Assembly (NCBI RefSeq): GCF_039540575.1 | Contig: NZ_BAABFC010000004.1 | Span: 11,810-75,809 of the forward strand | Source: Pseudaeromonas paramecii | Lineage (GTDB): Bacteria; Pseudomonadota; Gammaproteobacteria; Enterobacterales; Aeromonadaceae | Reading direction: 5' to 3' | DNA length: 64,000 nt | Shown here: piece after piece, positions 1 to 10,107 of the stretch | How positions within the stretch are numbered: the first letter of the stretch is position 1 | How the letters are laid out: each line of letters opens with the position of its first letter | Notes under the pieces: model-generated | Told to the model about the DNA's origin: nothing | What the model saw: only the letters and a program-made list of their open reading frames with translations | Databases searched by the model: none | Made by a program: the position numbers and the translations under genes

Positions 1-2
1 AA

Positions 3-317
3 AAATACAACGGTCGCCCGGTGAACGATGCCATCGTCCGTTCCATCGTCGCCTTTGTCCTGAGTTATCTCACGGTGATCATCGTCAGCGCCGCCATTCT
101 GGGGCTGCTGGATCTGCCCCCCCTGGTGGCCATCAGTGGCGCCGTGACGGCGGTCAGTAACGTGGGGCCCGGGCTGGGGGATCTGATTGGCCCGGTAGGT
201 AATTTCGCCAGCCTGCCGGCGGCGGCCAAGTGGGTGCTGAGTTTCGATATGCTGTTGGGCCGTTTGGAGATCCTGACGGTAGCCGTGCTGTTCTTTCCCT
301 CGTTCTGGAAAAACTAG
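3..317 (+). CDS. trkH: Trk system potassium uptake protein TrkH, C-terminal fragment
   Basis: The reading frame is open from the left edge, so only about the last 104 residues of this inner-membrane K+ channel-like subunit are present. Two hydrophobic helices flank a pore-loop motif NVGPGLGD, which is the fourth selectivity-filter repeat of TrkH/KtrB proteins. The protein ends in a hydrophobic helix and FPSFWKN, typical of the TrkH C-terminus. In the known family TrkH works with the NAD-binding regulator TrkA. The internal ATG at position 24 of the frame (about base 21) is not the true start. Confidence 0.85.
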   Translation, partial: KYNGRPVNDAIVRSIVAFVLSYLTVIIVSAAILGLLDLPPLVAISGAVTAVSNVGPGLGDLIGPVGNFASLPAAAKWVLSFDMLLGRLEILTVAVLFFPSFWKN

Positions 318-529
318 CGGGGGGAGATTGGCTATTGTTAGTCGGTGTGAAGTGCCAGCTCGGGACAATGGTCACACAGGCGCCCCGATTGCGAGGCATT
401 GGGACACAGGCGCTGGGGATGATAATCACAATGGTGCCGACTGTCCTGGGTCAACACCGCCTCCAATCCTGACGCACTGGACTGGGACGGCTGCGTTGCC
501 ACGGCAACATCCGCTTGCTGCATGCTTGA

Positions 530-1915
530 TTACTCCTCCTGTTGCGCGGGACTCTCCAGCGGTACAGACAGGCTGAGCCCATCATCCGGCTCCTCCGTCA
601 GCCCCGCCTGCTCGCAAAGCCGCTCCGGCAGAGGCTTGCTCACCTCCACGCCCAGCGCCCGCAGACGCTCTGCCTGGCTGACCAGGTTGCCACGCCCCCC
701 CGCCAACCGCTGCATGGCCTTGTCATAACTCTCTTGCGCCCGCCCCAGTGCTCCGCCCAGCGCCAGCATCTCCTCACAGTAGAGGCGAAACTTTTCGTAC
801 AGGCGCCCGGCGTACTCGGCAATCAATCGGGCATTCTGGTGCTGCCGCTCCTGGCGCCACAGGTTGTCTATGGTGCGCAACGCCACCATCAAATTAGTCG
901 GACTCACCAGTAAGATGTTGTTATCCAGTGCAAATTTTACCAAAGTCGGGTCAGCATCCAGGGCGACGAGAAAGGCCGGCTCCACGGCGACAAACAGCAG
1001 GACGTAATCCAGGCTGCGCAGGCCCGGCAATTGATGGTAATCCTTGCGCCCCAGCTCACGGATGTGGCCGCGCACCGAGGCCAGGTGCTCCTTGAGGGCC
1101 TGCGCCCGCGCCGACTCCTCCTCGGCATTGAAATAGCGCTCGTAGGCGGTGAGGGACACCTTGGCATCTATGATGACATCCTTACCCTCCGGCAGGTGCA
1201 CCACCACGTCCGGCTGATAACGGCGACCATCCCGACTGGTGGCCGCCACCTGCAGCTCGTATTCATGACCGGCCCGCAGGCCGGACTCCTCCAGGATGCG
1301 CGCCAGCACCACCTCGCCCCAGTTGCCCTGCTGCTTGCTGTCGCCCTTGAGTGCCCGGGTCAGGGCCGCCGCCTCTTCACTCATCTGTTGGTTGAGTTGA
1401 GCCAGCCGCTCCAGCTCGAATTTGAGACCATGGCGCTGGCGGGACTCCTCGGCATGGGTCTCGCTCATCTGGCGGCGAAATCCCTCCAGCTGGGTTTTGA
1501 GGGGCCCCAACAGCAGATCCAGCTGCCCCTGGTTGAGTTGCCGGAAGTTCACGGAGGTTTGTTCGAACAGACGATTGGCCAGGTTTTCAAACTGCTCGCT
1601 CAGCCTGGCCTCGGCGTCCTGCTGCTGCTGCAATCGTTCGGCATGGTGCTGGCGTTCGGCGTGGAGCAGGGTCTCATATTCCTTGACCCGGCTATTGAGT
1701 CGCATGAGCTGCAACTGTTGCTGCTCATGACGTTCCTGCCACTGCTGGCGCTCGGCCTGCAGCTCTTGCAGCCGCTCAGCCTGCTGCGCCAGCTGGGCTT
1801 GTGCCAGCACGGCCGCCAGCTGCTGACGGCGCAGCTGCCACAGCAGTAACAAGCACAGCAACAGCAGCAGCCCCAGCAAGGGCCACCAGAAGGGGATATC
1901 AGACATCAGGGTCAT
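530..1915 (-). CDS. rmuC: DNA recombination protein RmuC
   Basis: A 461-residue protein with one N-terminal transmembrane helix (about residues 8-26), then a long Gln/Glu/Arg-rich coiled coil (about 30-190), then the conserved RmuC domain containing WGEVVLARILEESGL and DVVVHLPEGKDVIIDAKVSL. That domain resembles a PD-(D/E)XK nuclease fold. In E. coli RmuC limits inversions at short inverted repeats. The start at 1915 has GGAG six bases upstream. It lies 28 bp downstream of the nsrR stop and is probably co-transcribed with it. Confidence 0.9.
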   Translation of the reverse strand: MTLMSDIPFWWPLLGLLLLLCLLLLWQLRRQQLAAVLAQAQLAQQAERLQELQAERQQWQERHEQQQLQLMRLNSRVKEYETLLHAERQHHAERLQQQQDAEARLSEQFENLANRLFEQTSVNFRQLNQGQLDLLLGPLKTQLEGFRRQMSETHAEESRQRHGLKFELERLAQLNQQMSEEAAALTRALKGDSKQQGNWGEVVLARILEESGLRAGHEYELQVAATSRDGRRYQPDVVVHLPEGKDVIIDAKVSLTAYERYFNAEEESARAQALKEHLASVRGHIRELGRKDYHQLPGLRSLDYVLLFVAVEPAFLVALDADPTLVKFALDNNILLVSPTNLMVALRTIDNLWRQERQHQNARLIAEYAGRLYEKFRLYCEEMLALGGALGRAQESYDKAMQRLAGGRGNLVSQAERLRALGVEVSKPLPERLCEQAGLTEEPDDGLSLSVPLESPAQQEE

Positions 1916-1943
1916 GGGCAGCTCCGGCGCCCGGCGGGCAAGA

Positions 1944-2393
1944 TCAGTCCAGTTGTCGGGTGGGGATCGGCAGGTTCAGCAAACCGCAAAGCCGCTGCTC
2001 GTCCTTGACCAGATCCGCCAGGGTAAATTCATCCAGCACATCCAGGAAGGCTCGCAGCGCCTTGCGCAGTATCCCCTGAAAACGGCAACCGCTGGTGAGC
2101 AGGCAGGCTTCGCGCTTGCAATCCATCAGGCAGGTGAGATTTTCCATGTCGCTGACCACATCCTTGAGGCTGATGGCCTCACCCTGCCGGGCCAGACGGA
2201 TGCCACCATGCTTGCCGCGCACCGTCTCCACATAGCCCTTGACCCCCAGCTGATGCACGATTTTCACCACATGATTGCGGGAGATCTGAAAGGTCTCCGC
2301 CACCTCAGTGATGGTGGCCAGCCGACCTGGCTCTTGCAAAGCCAAATAGACAAGGGTGCGCAGGGCGTAATCGGTGAACAGGGTCAATTGCAT
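1944..2393 (-). CDS. nsrR: Nitric-oxide-sensing transcriptional repressor NsrR (Rrf2 family)
   Basis: A 149-residue Rrf2-family winged-helix protein starting MQLTLFTDYALRTLVYLA, close to E. coli NsrR. The Fe-S ligand pattern Cys92-x4-Cys97-x5-Cys103 is conserved, with an extra Cys88. The recognition helix region carries SRNHVVKIVHQL. NsrR represses NO-detoxification genes and is released when its cluster is nitrosylated. Here it heads a probable nsrR-rmuC unit. No target operator was recognised with confidence nearby. Confidence 0.92.
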   Translation of the reverse strand: MQLTLFTDYALRTLVYLALQEPGRLATITEVAETFQISRNHVVKIVHQLGVKGYVETVRGKHGGIRLARQGEAISLKDVVSDMENLTCLMDCKREACLLTSGCRFQGILRKALRAFLDVLDEFTLADLVKDEQRLCGLLNLPIPTRQLD

Positions 2394-2483
2394 GGTCTAT
2401 CAATCCGGCATGAAGAATTTGCGTACCCGGGGCAGCCCCGGTTAGGACAACAGAAGGGCTCTTTATATCACAAAGTTAATCGA

Positions 2484-2489
2484 TATAAT
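2484..2489 (+). promoter_or_regulatory. Possible sigma70 -10 hexamer
   Basis: A perfect TATAAT lies 47 bases before the start of the small membrane-protein gene and in the divergent space beside nsrR. No good -35 hexamer is seen 16-18 bases upstream, so the call rests on the -10 alone. Confidence 0.3.
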
Positions 2490-2535
2490 GTGGCCGGCAG
2501 TACAAAGCGCAGTTACTAACAATTCCGAAGATACT

Positions 2536-2703
2536 ATGTGGTTTTTCCTTTCCAGCACCCTGCTCTTGGTCATCGGTTTGCCGCTGTGCCTGTTCCTGGC
2601 AGGTTATGGCGAGCTTTATCTCAGCTACGGCCCCCTGATCTCCGGGGTGGTGCTGATGCTGATGTTGATGCTGGATCTCAAGAGCGGGCCAGGGAAACAC
2701 TAA
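2536..2703 (+). CDS. Small hydrophobic membrane protein of unknown function
   Basis: 55 residues from the ATG at 2536 (MWFFLSSTLLLVIGL). Two hydrophobic stretches (about 2-22 and 28-47) are joined by GYGELYLSYGP, and the tail is polar (DLKSGPGKH). An upstream in-frame ATG at 2488 would overlap the TATAAT, so the shorter form is preferred. The gene is divergent from nsrR and followed by a bidirectional terminator. I do not recognise the family; coding status rests on length, hydrophobic pattern and position. Confidence 0.5.
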   Translation: MWFFLSSTLLLVIGLPLCLFLAGYGELYLSYGPLISGVVLMLMLMLDLKSGPGKH

Positions 2704-2772
2704 TACCCGGCGACGCCACCACCAATCAAAAACCATCCGCTGACAGCACCAATTTAAAAAGAGCACCAATGT

Positions 2773-2803
2773 AAAAAGGGGCTAGCCTAGGCTAACCCCT
2801 TTT
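2773..2803. terminator. Bidirectional rho-independent terminator
   Basis: An inverted repeat with GGGG/CCCC ends and a TAGCC/GGCTA core has an A-run on the left and a T-run on the right. It serves the small plus-strand gene and the minus-strand tRNA, which converge here. Confidence 0.85.
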
Positions 2804-2809
2804 CTGATT

Positions 2810-2886
<77 letters not shown>

Positions 2887-3017
2887 TTGTCTGCGGGGCG
2901 TGAATTTACCGAAAGCCCTGGAACCATGCAAGTGTTTTTTGGTGCTTGGCGCCCCGCATCAGCGCGATCGCGCAATTAATCACCAAGGCGGCGTTCACCG
3001 CCGCCCAGGCCGGCAAC

Positions 3018-4025
3018 TTAGCGAAACAGTTGCTGGATCTCGGCGTCCTTGCGCTCCAGATAATGGGTGGAGTGGATGCGCCGTATGGTGCGGGACTTGC
3101 CGCGGATCAGCAGGGTCTCGGTGGTGGCCAGCACGCCGTCACTGGTGATGCCCTCCAGCAGATCGCCCTTGGTGATGCCGGTGACGGAGATGATGACGTT
3201 GTCGGTCTTGGACATCTCCTCCAGCCGGTAAACCTGGCCCACCTGAATGCCCATCTTCTGACAGCGCGCCAGCTCTTCCGCCCCCAGGCGGCGATTCTCT
3301 TCGGAATCGCCCTTCACCTCGTGACGCGGCAACAGACGCCCTTGCATGTCACCGTCCAGCGCACGAACCACGGCGGCCGAAACCACCCCTTCCGGCGCGC
3401 CACCGATGCAGTAGAGCATGTCCACCTCGTTGTCCGGCAGACAGGTCAGTACGGAGGCGGCCACATCGCCGTCGGGAATGGCAAAGACCCGCACGCCCAT
3501 CTGCTGCATCATGGTGATGGCGGCTTCGTGACGGGGCTTGGCCAGGGTAATGACGGTCAGCCGGCTCAGCGGCTTATCCAGCGCCTGAGCAACCCGTTGC
3601 AGGTTCTCTTCCAACGGCAGATTGAGATCGATGACGCCCTTGGCCTTGGCCCCGACAATCAGCTTCTCCATGTACATGTCCGGCGCCTTGAGGAAGCAGC
3701 CCTTGTCGCCAGCGGCCAATACGGCCACGGCATTGTTCTGCCCCATGGCGGTCATGCGGGTGCCGTCGATGGGATCCACGGCGATGTCCACGCCGTCCCC
3801 GCCACAACCGACCCGCTCACCGATATACAGCATGGGCGCCTCGTCGATCTCCCCTTCCCCGATGACGATCTCGCCATCGATTTCGATCTGGTTGAGCACG
3901 AACCGCATCGCGGCCACGGCGGCACCATCGGCGGCATTCTTGTCACCACGACCCAGCCACTTGTAGCCAGCCAGGGCGGCCGCTTCGGTCACGCGGGAAA
4001 ACTCAATCGCCAGTTCACGTCTCAT
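3018..4025 (-). CDS. glpX: Class II fructose-1,6-bisphosphatase GlpX
   Basis: 335 residues from the start MRRELAIEFSRVTEAAALAG, which matches the E. coli N-terminus; in-frame starts 15 codons further upstream lack family support. Metal-binding motifs GEGEIDEAP and DPIDGTRMTAMGQ are intact, as is the C-terminal TTETLLIRGKSRTIRRI. The enzyme hydrolyses fructose-1,6-bisphosphate to fructose-6-phosphate in gluconeogenesis. It stands alone here, divergent from the porin gene, and not next to glpFK as in enterobacteria. Confidence 0.95.
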   Translation of the reverse strand: MRRELAIEFSRVTEAAALAGYKWLGRGDKNAADGAAVAAMRFVLNQIEIDGEIVIGEGEIDEAPMLYIGERVGCGGDGVDIAVDPIDGTRMTAMGQNNAVAVLAAGDKGCFLKAPDMYMEKLIVGAKAKGVIDLNLPLEENLQRVAQALDKPLSRLTVITLAKPRHEAAITMMQQMGVRVFAIPDGDVAASVLTCLPDNEVDMLYCIGGAPEGVVSAAVVRALDGDMQGRLLPRHEVKGDSEENRRLGAEELARCQKMGIQVGQVYRLEEMSKTDNVIISVTGITKGDLLEGITSDGVLATTETLLIRGKSRTIRRIHSTHYLERKDAEIQQLFR

Positions 4026-4250
4026 TTGTTCGTTTAACCTCATCTGCGGTTGGACGCGGCATTTTATCACAGGGCAAAACCTTTGCGCCCCTGTTTAGTC
4101 CGGCCAATCTGGGTATCTCAGGTGGCCTATGCCACCCAGGCACAACCATAAAAGCTTCACAACCATGTAACCCAAGTGTCATGACCACCCCCTAGCATCT
4201 GCCCTCGCATTAACCCTCTTTTGCGTGACCCACATCATTAAGGAAATAAG

Positions 4251-5279
4251 ATGAAAAAGTTCAGTGCCGTTGCCATCGCCCTGTTGGCCGCCACCAGCGC
4301 CCACGCTGCCGAAGTATTCAAGTCTGATGCCAATGTCGTAGACCTGTATGGCCGTGTCTATGCCGGTCACTTCTTCGGCACCAAGGACGAAGTCAACTCT
4401 GACGGTGACAGCATCAAGGATCACAGCGCCAAGATCGGTGCCAACCAATTCATCCGCTTTGGTGCCAAGGCTACCAGCGACATCGGCAACGGCCTGTCTG
4501 CCCTGGCCCAGTACGAAGCCCAGTTCAACATCGGTGACAGCGAAAAGACCGTGAAGGACAACAGCGGCAACCTGCGCACCCGTCTGGCCTTCGCCGGGGT
4601 GAAGGCCGATGCCGGCACCGTCACCTTCGGTCGTCAAAAGGGTTCTTTCGCATCCATCGCAGACTGGACCGACGTGGCCCTGTCTGATGGCTACGGCGCC
4701 GAAGCCATGGGCGACGGCACCGACAACTTCGCCACCGACCGCGCCGCGTCTGTACTGAAGTATGCCGGCACATTCGGTGGTTTCGGTCTGGAAGCCAACT
4801 ACAAGTTCGACGGTTCCAATACCGAAGATCAAAGCGACAAGAGCAATGCCGCCGCCTACGGTCTGGCCGCGTCTTACACCCTGGACATGGGCCTGAGCCT
4901 GGGCGCCGCCTACACCCTGGGTCAACGTGACGTGGGTGACGATGCCAAGATTTGGGTAATCGGTGCCAAGTTCGACAACAAGGCCCTGTACGCAGCCATC
5001 AACTACGCCGACGGCACTGACTTCCTGAAGAGTGGCACCGACAATACCGGTCTGGAAGCCGCTGTGGGCTATAACTTTGCCAATGGTGTCGGTCTGATGG
5101 CCGTTTACAACAAGGGCGATAAGGATGTCTCCGGTACCTCCACCGACACCGTCGACTACTTCACCCTGGGCACCCAGTACAAGTTCAACAAGCAGCTGCG
5201 CGTCATCGGTGAATACCGCTTCAACCAACTGGATGGTTACAAGGATGACTTCCAGCTGGCCGCACGCTACGACTTCTAA
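4251..5279 (+). CDS. General outer-membrane porin (Gram-negative porin family)
   Basis: 342 residues with a clear signal peptide MKKFSAVAIALLAATSAHA and a mature N-terminus AEVFKSD. Alternating hydrophobic/polar beta strands run throughout, and the chain ends in FQLAARYDF with the terminal Phe required by the BAM machinery. It resembles OmpC/OmpU-type trimeric 16-strand porins. Codon use is strongly biased (few rare codons), as expected for a highly expressed gene. It is monocistronic, with a strong terminator just downstream. Exact orthology to OmpC, OmpU or OmpK is not resolved. Confidence 0.9.
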   Translation: MKKFSAVAIALLAATSAHAAEVFKSDANVVDLYGRVYAGHFFGTKDEVNSDGDSIKDHSAKIGANQFIRFGAKATSDIGNGLSALAQYEAQFNIGDSEKTVKDNSGNLRTRLAFAGVKADAGTVTFGRQKGSFASIADWTDVALSDGYGAEAMGDGTDNFATDRAASVLKYAGTFGGFGLEANYKFDGSNTEDQSDKSNAAAYGLAASYTLDMGLSLGAAYTLGQRDVGDDAKIWVIGAKFDNKALYAAINYADGTDFLKSGTDNTGLEAAVGYNFANGVGLMAVYNKGDKDVSGTSTDTVDYFTLGTQYKFNKQLRVIGEYRFNQLDGYKDDFQLAARYDF

Positions 5280-5293
5280 GTCTGACGCACCAC

Positions 5294-5320
5294 AAAAAAG
5301 GCCCCTTACGGGGCCTTTTT
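5294..5320. terminator. Rho-independent terminator between porin and can
   Basis: Stem GGCCCC/GGGGCC with loop TTAC, preceded by six A and followed by five T, so it can work for both converging genes. Confidence 0.9.
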
Positions 5321-5986
5321 CTATTTACCGCTACTGTGGTACTGGCTGACGATCTCCTTGGAGGAGCGGTAGACGTCCGGGATCTGATCCACCCCGCTTA
5401 AGGTGATGTCCAGATCCCGCAGCAGACCATCCTTCAGACCATAGATCCAACCGTGAATGGCCAGCTCCTGGCCCCGCTTCCAGGCATTCTGCACTATGGT
5501 GGTGTGGCACACGTTGGCCACCTGCTCCAGCACGTTGAGTTCACACAGGAAGTCCTGGCGCTCCTCCTCGCTCTCGATGGCTTCGATCTGCTCACGGTGC
5601 TTGAAGTAGACATCCTTGATGTTGCGCAGCCAGTTGTCGATCAGGCCATGTTCGGCATTGCGCATGGCGGCCATTACACCGCCACAGCGGTAGTGGCCGC
5701 AGACGATGATGTGTTTGATCTTCAGCACGTCCACCGCGTACTGCAGCACGGAGAGACAGTTAAAATCGGTGTGGATCACCAGGTTGGCGACGTTGCGGTG
5801 CACGAACACATCGCCGGGCAACAGGCCCAGCAACTCGTTGGCCGGCACCCGGCTGTCCGAGCAGCCGATCCACAGGTATTCCGGCGCCTGCTGGGCCGAC
5901 AATTTTTCGAAGAAGGTGGGATCTTCGGCCTTGATCTTCTCCGCCCACAGGCGGTTTTGTTCAAACAGATGACTCAAGAGCTGCAT
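5321..5986 (-). CDS. can: Beta-class carbonic anhydrase
   Basis: 221 residues, very close to E. coli Can. The zinc ligands Cys42 and Asp44 (CSDSR), His98 and Cys101 (CGHYRCGG) are all present. It interconverts CO2 and bicarbonate in the cytoplasm, supplying bicarbonate for carboxylases. It stands alone between the porin terminator and the rpoH terminator. The start at 5986 gives MQLLSHLFEQNRLWAEKI, the family N-terminus. Confidence 0.95.
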   Translation of the reverse strand: MQLLSHLFEQNRLWAEKIKAEDPTFFEKLSAQQAPEYLWIGCSDSRVPANELLGLLPGDVFVHRNVANLVIHTDFNCLSVLQYAVDVLKIKHIIVCGHYRCGGVMAAMRNAEHGLIDNWLRNIKDVYFKHREQIEAIESEEERQDFLCELNVLEQVANVCHTTIVQNAWKRGQELAIHGWIYGLKDGLLRDLDITLSGVDQIPDVYRSSKEIVSQYHSSGK

Positions 5987-6040
5987 GGATCTTGTCTCCT
6001 CAACTAATGGGATCCGACGGCCAATCCCGGCCCTCGGGCT

Positions 6041-6073
6041 AAAAAAAAGGCCTCGCTACGAGACCTCTTTTTT
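6041..6073. terminator. rpoH rho-independent terminator
   Basis: A GC-rich stem around GGCCTCG/CGAGACC is preceded by eight A and followed by a run of six T on the plus strand. On the minus strand the A-run becomes the U-tract just after rpoH. Confidence 0.88.
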
Positions 6074-6086
6074 GCACGGCTGGTGC

Positions 6087-6941
<855 letters not shown>

Positions 6942-7032
6942 TTTGATTGCTACCTCACCATACCAGGCGCCCCGGCCAGACTGGCTGTTACTCCGCCCAT
7001 GCGACGGCGCCGTTGTGGATAAGCATATATAC

Positions 7033-7062
7033 AAAAAAAGGGGGGAACCCTCAAGTCCCCCC
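7033..7062 (-). terminator. Terminator after ftsX
   Basis: Read on the minus strand, a GGGGGG/CCCCCC stem with an 11-nt loop is followed by seven T. It separates ftsYEX from the rpoH promoter region (6942-7032). Confidence 0.75.
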
Positions 7063-7219
7063 GAAATGCATGATATGTCTGGCTTTGCGACGATCCATGC
7101 GGCCAAGTCAAAGAGAAGCGAATCTCCAAAACTCAGAATTAACCCTCACTTAGTAAGAGTGTCAGCCTGCCGCAAAAGTTCCATTGAGTATGGAAATATT
7201 TTCAAAAATGTCTCGTCGT

Positions 7220-8179
7220 CTACGGATTGGCCGGCTCGATCTGGCGAATATGGCGCCAGACGGAAATCATTGCCGCTACCACGCCCAACAGCGCCGACAG
7301 CAGCAGCAAGCCCAGGCTGTCGCCCAGCCCCAGCCCGCTCAGACGAAAATCACTGTGGTACAAGGCTGCCAAAGCCTGCACCTGGGCCTCGCTCCACAGC
7401 ACCAGCACCTCGGTCAGCCACCAGGCCAGCATGCCGCCGATGAGGCCATACCAGAGGCCCATGTAGAGGAAGGGGCGCTGAATGAAGGCGTCGGTGGCGC
7501 CCACCAGTTTCATCACCTCGATCTCGGCCCGCCGCCCCAGGATATTGAGGCGCATGGTGTTGGCCACGGTCAGCAAGACACCGATCAGCATCAGGCCACC
7601 AAACGACAACAGAGCATGACGGATGAGACCGCTGATGCGGTTGAGCCGTCCCAGCCACTGCAGATCCAGCTTGGCCTGCTCCACCTCCGGCAGGTCGGAG
7701 AGACGCGCCAGCAGCTGTTCCGCCGCCGCCGCGGTACGCTGGGCCTCGGCAGGCACCAGCTCCAGCACAGGCGGCAGGGGGTTCTGGCTCAGCAGACTCA
7801 GGGCATCCTCAAACCCCGAGAGGGCGGCGAATTCCTTCATCCCGGCCTCGGGCGAGATGTAGCGCACCGAGGCGATGGCCGGATCGCCGTTGAGCTGCTC
7901 GGTGAGCTGGGCAATGCCGCTGTCGTTCACCGACTTGTGCAGGAACAGGGTGATGCGCCCCCCCTCCTGCCACTGACTGGTCACCTGACTGGTATTCTGC
8001 AACATGACCCAGAAGGTGGCCGGTAGGGCCAGACTGACGCCGATGACCGCCAGGGTAAGCAAGGAGGCGAAGGGAGCCCGCCAGATGTCGGCCAGGCTGC
8101 GGCGCGCCTCCTGACGGTGATGATAGAGCGCCTGACGCAATGTGCGAAGCCAGCCCTGGGTGTGACGCTTGCGGTTCAT
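7220..8179 (-). CDS. ftsX: Cell division ABC-like membrane protein FtsX
   Basis: 319 residues: a basic cytoplasmic N-tail, a first transmembrane helix (about 43-66), a large periplasmic domain (about 70-180), and three C-terminal helices. FtsX couples FtsE ATPase activity to periplasmic murein hydrolase activation at the septum via EnvC. The ATG overlaps the ftsE stop by four bases, implying translational coupling. Confidence 0.94.
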   Translation of the reverse strand: MNRKRHTQGWLRTLRQALYHHRQEARRSLADIWRAPFASLLTLAVIGVSLALPATFWVMLQNTSQVTSQWQEGGRITLFLHKSVNDSGIAQLTEQLNGDPAIASVRYISPEAGMKEFAALSGFEDALSLLSQNPLPPVLELVPAEAQRTAAAAEQLLARLSDLPEVEQAKLDLQWLGRLNRISGLIRHALLSFGGLMLIGVLLTVANTMRLNILGRRAEIEVMKLVGATDAFIQRPFLYMGLWYGLIGGMLAWWLTEVLVLWSEAQVQALAALYHSDFRLSGLGLGDSLGLLLLSALLGVVAAMISVWRHIRQIEPANP

Positions 8180-8844
8180 GCGACCTCCCCATCGGACACC
8201 AGACGCCCCTCGTGCAGCCTGAGGGTACGCTGACCACTGCGCGCCACCAGCCCAAGATCATGGGTGGCGATGAGCACAGAGACCCCCACATCGTTAAACA
8301 TGCGGAACAACTGCATGATGTCCCGAGCCAGATCCGGATCCAGGTTGCCGGTGGGCTCATCCGCCAGCAGCAGAGCTGGCTTGTTGACGATGGCCCGGGC
8401 GATGCCCACCCGCTGCTGCTCGCCGCCGGAGAGCATCAGGGGCAGACAGGCCGCCTTGTCGTGCAGACCCACCTTGTCGAGGGCCGCGGAGACCCGCTTC
8501 TGGATATCCTGCTGGCTATAACCGTCGATGACCAGCGGCAGCGCCACGTTGTCGAACACCGAGCGGTCCATCAGCAGGCGGTGATCCTGGAAGATGATGC
8601 CGATCTGGCGGCGGATATAGGGAATGTCCCGTCGCCCGATGCGGGAGACATCCTGGCCGTGGAAGAAGATGCGCCCGGCGCTGGGACGCTCCATCACGCT
8701 GATCAGCTTGAGCAGGGTGCTCTTGCCGGCCCCCGAGTGGCCGGTGAGAAAGGCCATCTCCCCCTTGCGCAGGTGGAAGTCAACCTTCTGCAGGGCCTGA
8801 TGGCCGCCGGAGTACACCTTGCTGACCTGCTCGAATCGGATCAT
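8176..8844 (-). CDS. ftsE: Cell division ATP-binding protein FtsE
   Basis: 222 residues of ABC ATPase. Walker A GHSGAGKST, signature LSGGEQQR, Walker B LLLADEPTGNLD and H-loop ATHD are intact. It forms the FtsEX complex at the divisome. It lies three bases after ftsY and overlaps ftsX, so ftsYEX is one operon. Confidence 0.96.
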   Translation of the reverse strand: MIRFEQVSKVYSGGHQALQKVDFHLRKGEMAFLTGHSGAGKSTLLKLISVMERPSAGRIFFHGQDVSRIGRRDIPYIRRQIGIIFQDHRLLMDRSVFDNVALPLVIDGYSQQDIQKRVSAALDKVGLHDKAACLPLMLSGGEQQRVGIARAIVNKPALLLADEPTGNLDPDLARDIMQLFRMFNDVGVSVLIATHDLGLVARSGQRTLRLHEGRLVSDGEVA

Positions 8845-8847
8845 GGC

Positions 8848-10002
8848 TTAGGCTTCCTGGCTGAAGAGGGCCGCAATGAAATCGTCGGCCTGGAAGGGAC
8901 GCAGATCCTCGATCCCCTCACCGACGCCGATGAAGCGGATGGGGATGCCGAACTGATCCGCCACCGCGAAGATGACCCCGCCCTTGGCGGTGCCGTCCAG
9001 CTTGGTGAGGGTGATGCCGGTCAGGCCCACCGCCTCGCCAAACAGCTTGGCCTGACTGATGGCGTTCTGGCCGGTGCCGGCATCCAGGGTCAGCATCACC
9101 TCGTGGGGCGCCTCCACGTCCAGCTTCTTCATCACCCGGACTATCTTCTTCAGCTCTTCCATCAGGTGATTCTTGTTCTGCAGCCGACCGGCGGTGTCGG
9201 CGATCACCACATCTATCTTGCGGGCCCGGGCCGCCTCGATGGCGTCATAGATGACGGAGGCCGAGTCGGCCCCGGTATGCTGGGCGATCACCGGTATCTG
9301 GTTGCGCTCCCCCCAGACCTGCAGCTGCTCCACCGCCGCCGCCCGGAAGGTGTCCCCGGCGGCCAGCATCACCGACTTGCCCTCGGCCTGCAGCTGCTTG
9401 GCCAGCTTGCCGATGGTGGTGGTCTTGCCCACGCCGTTGACCCCGACCATCAGGATGACGAACGGCTTGTGCTGACCCTCGATCACCAGGGGCTGATTCA
9501 CCGGCTGCAGAATGGCGTTCATCTCCTGCTTGAGCAGCTCCAGCAGGGCCTCGGCATCCTTGAGCTGCCGCAGGCTGGCCTGAGAGGTCAACTTGTCCAT
9601 GATGCGGCTGGTGGTGGCCACCCCCAGATCGGCGCTCAGCAGCTGGGTCTCCAGCTCCTCGAACAGCTCGTCATCCAGCTGCTTGCCACGAAACAGCGCC
9701 ACAAAGCCCGCCCCCAGGTTCTCCCGGGTACGCTTGAGCCCTTGCACCAATCGGCTGAACAAGCCGGCGCGCTTGGGCTTGTCCTGGGTTACCAGCAGGG
9801 CCGGATCCAGGGCCGGCGCCTCGACAGTGCTTTCTTGCTCGGCGTCAGCCTGGAGCGCCGCCGGCACGTCGACCTCCGGCTCACTGACGTCAGACGTCGG
9901 TGCCGAGGAGGGAACCACCACTTCGGGCTCGGTCGGGGTGTTCGCCTGCTCTTCCGACGCTTTGCCGCCGCTCAACCAGGAGAAAAATCCTTTCTTGGCC
10001 AT
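8848..10002 (-). CDS. ftsY: Signal recognition particle receptor FtsY
   Basis: 384 residues. An acidic, low-complexity A domain (about 1-95) precedes the NG GTPase domain with GVNGVGKTTTIGKLA, DTAGR and TKLDGTAKGG. It docks SRP-ribosome complexes at the inner membrane for co-translational insertion. First gene of ftsYEX, divergent from rsmD across 105 bp. Confidence 0.96.
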   Translation of the reverse strand: MAKKGFFSWLSGGKASEEQANTPTEPEVVVPSSAPTSDVSEPEVDVPAALQADAEQESTVEAPALDPALLVTQDKPKRAGLFSRLVQGLKRTRENLGAGFVALFRGKQLDDELFEELETQLLSADLGVATTSRIMDKLTSQASLRQLKDAEALLELLKQEMNAILQPVNQPLVIEGQHKPFVILMVGVNGVGKTTTIGKLAKQLQAEGKSVMLAAGDTFRAAAVEQLQVWGERNQIPVIAQHTGADSASVIYDAIEAARARKIDVVIADTAGRLQNKNHLMEELKKIVRVMKKLDVEAPHEVMLTLDAGTGQNAISQAKLFGEAVGLTGITLTKLDGTAKGGVIFAVADQFGIPIRFIGVGEGIEDLRPFQADDFIAALFSQEA

Positions 10003-10107
10003 TAAACGTACTCACTTGACTGGCGGGGCTGCTACACTAGCCGCCCCCTAGGCTTTAGGTCACAAATAGGGCGCTTATACTATCACTTTTTTAGATGAAG
10101 AAACGCG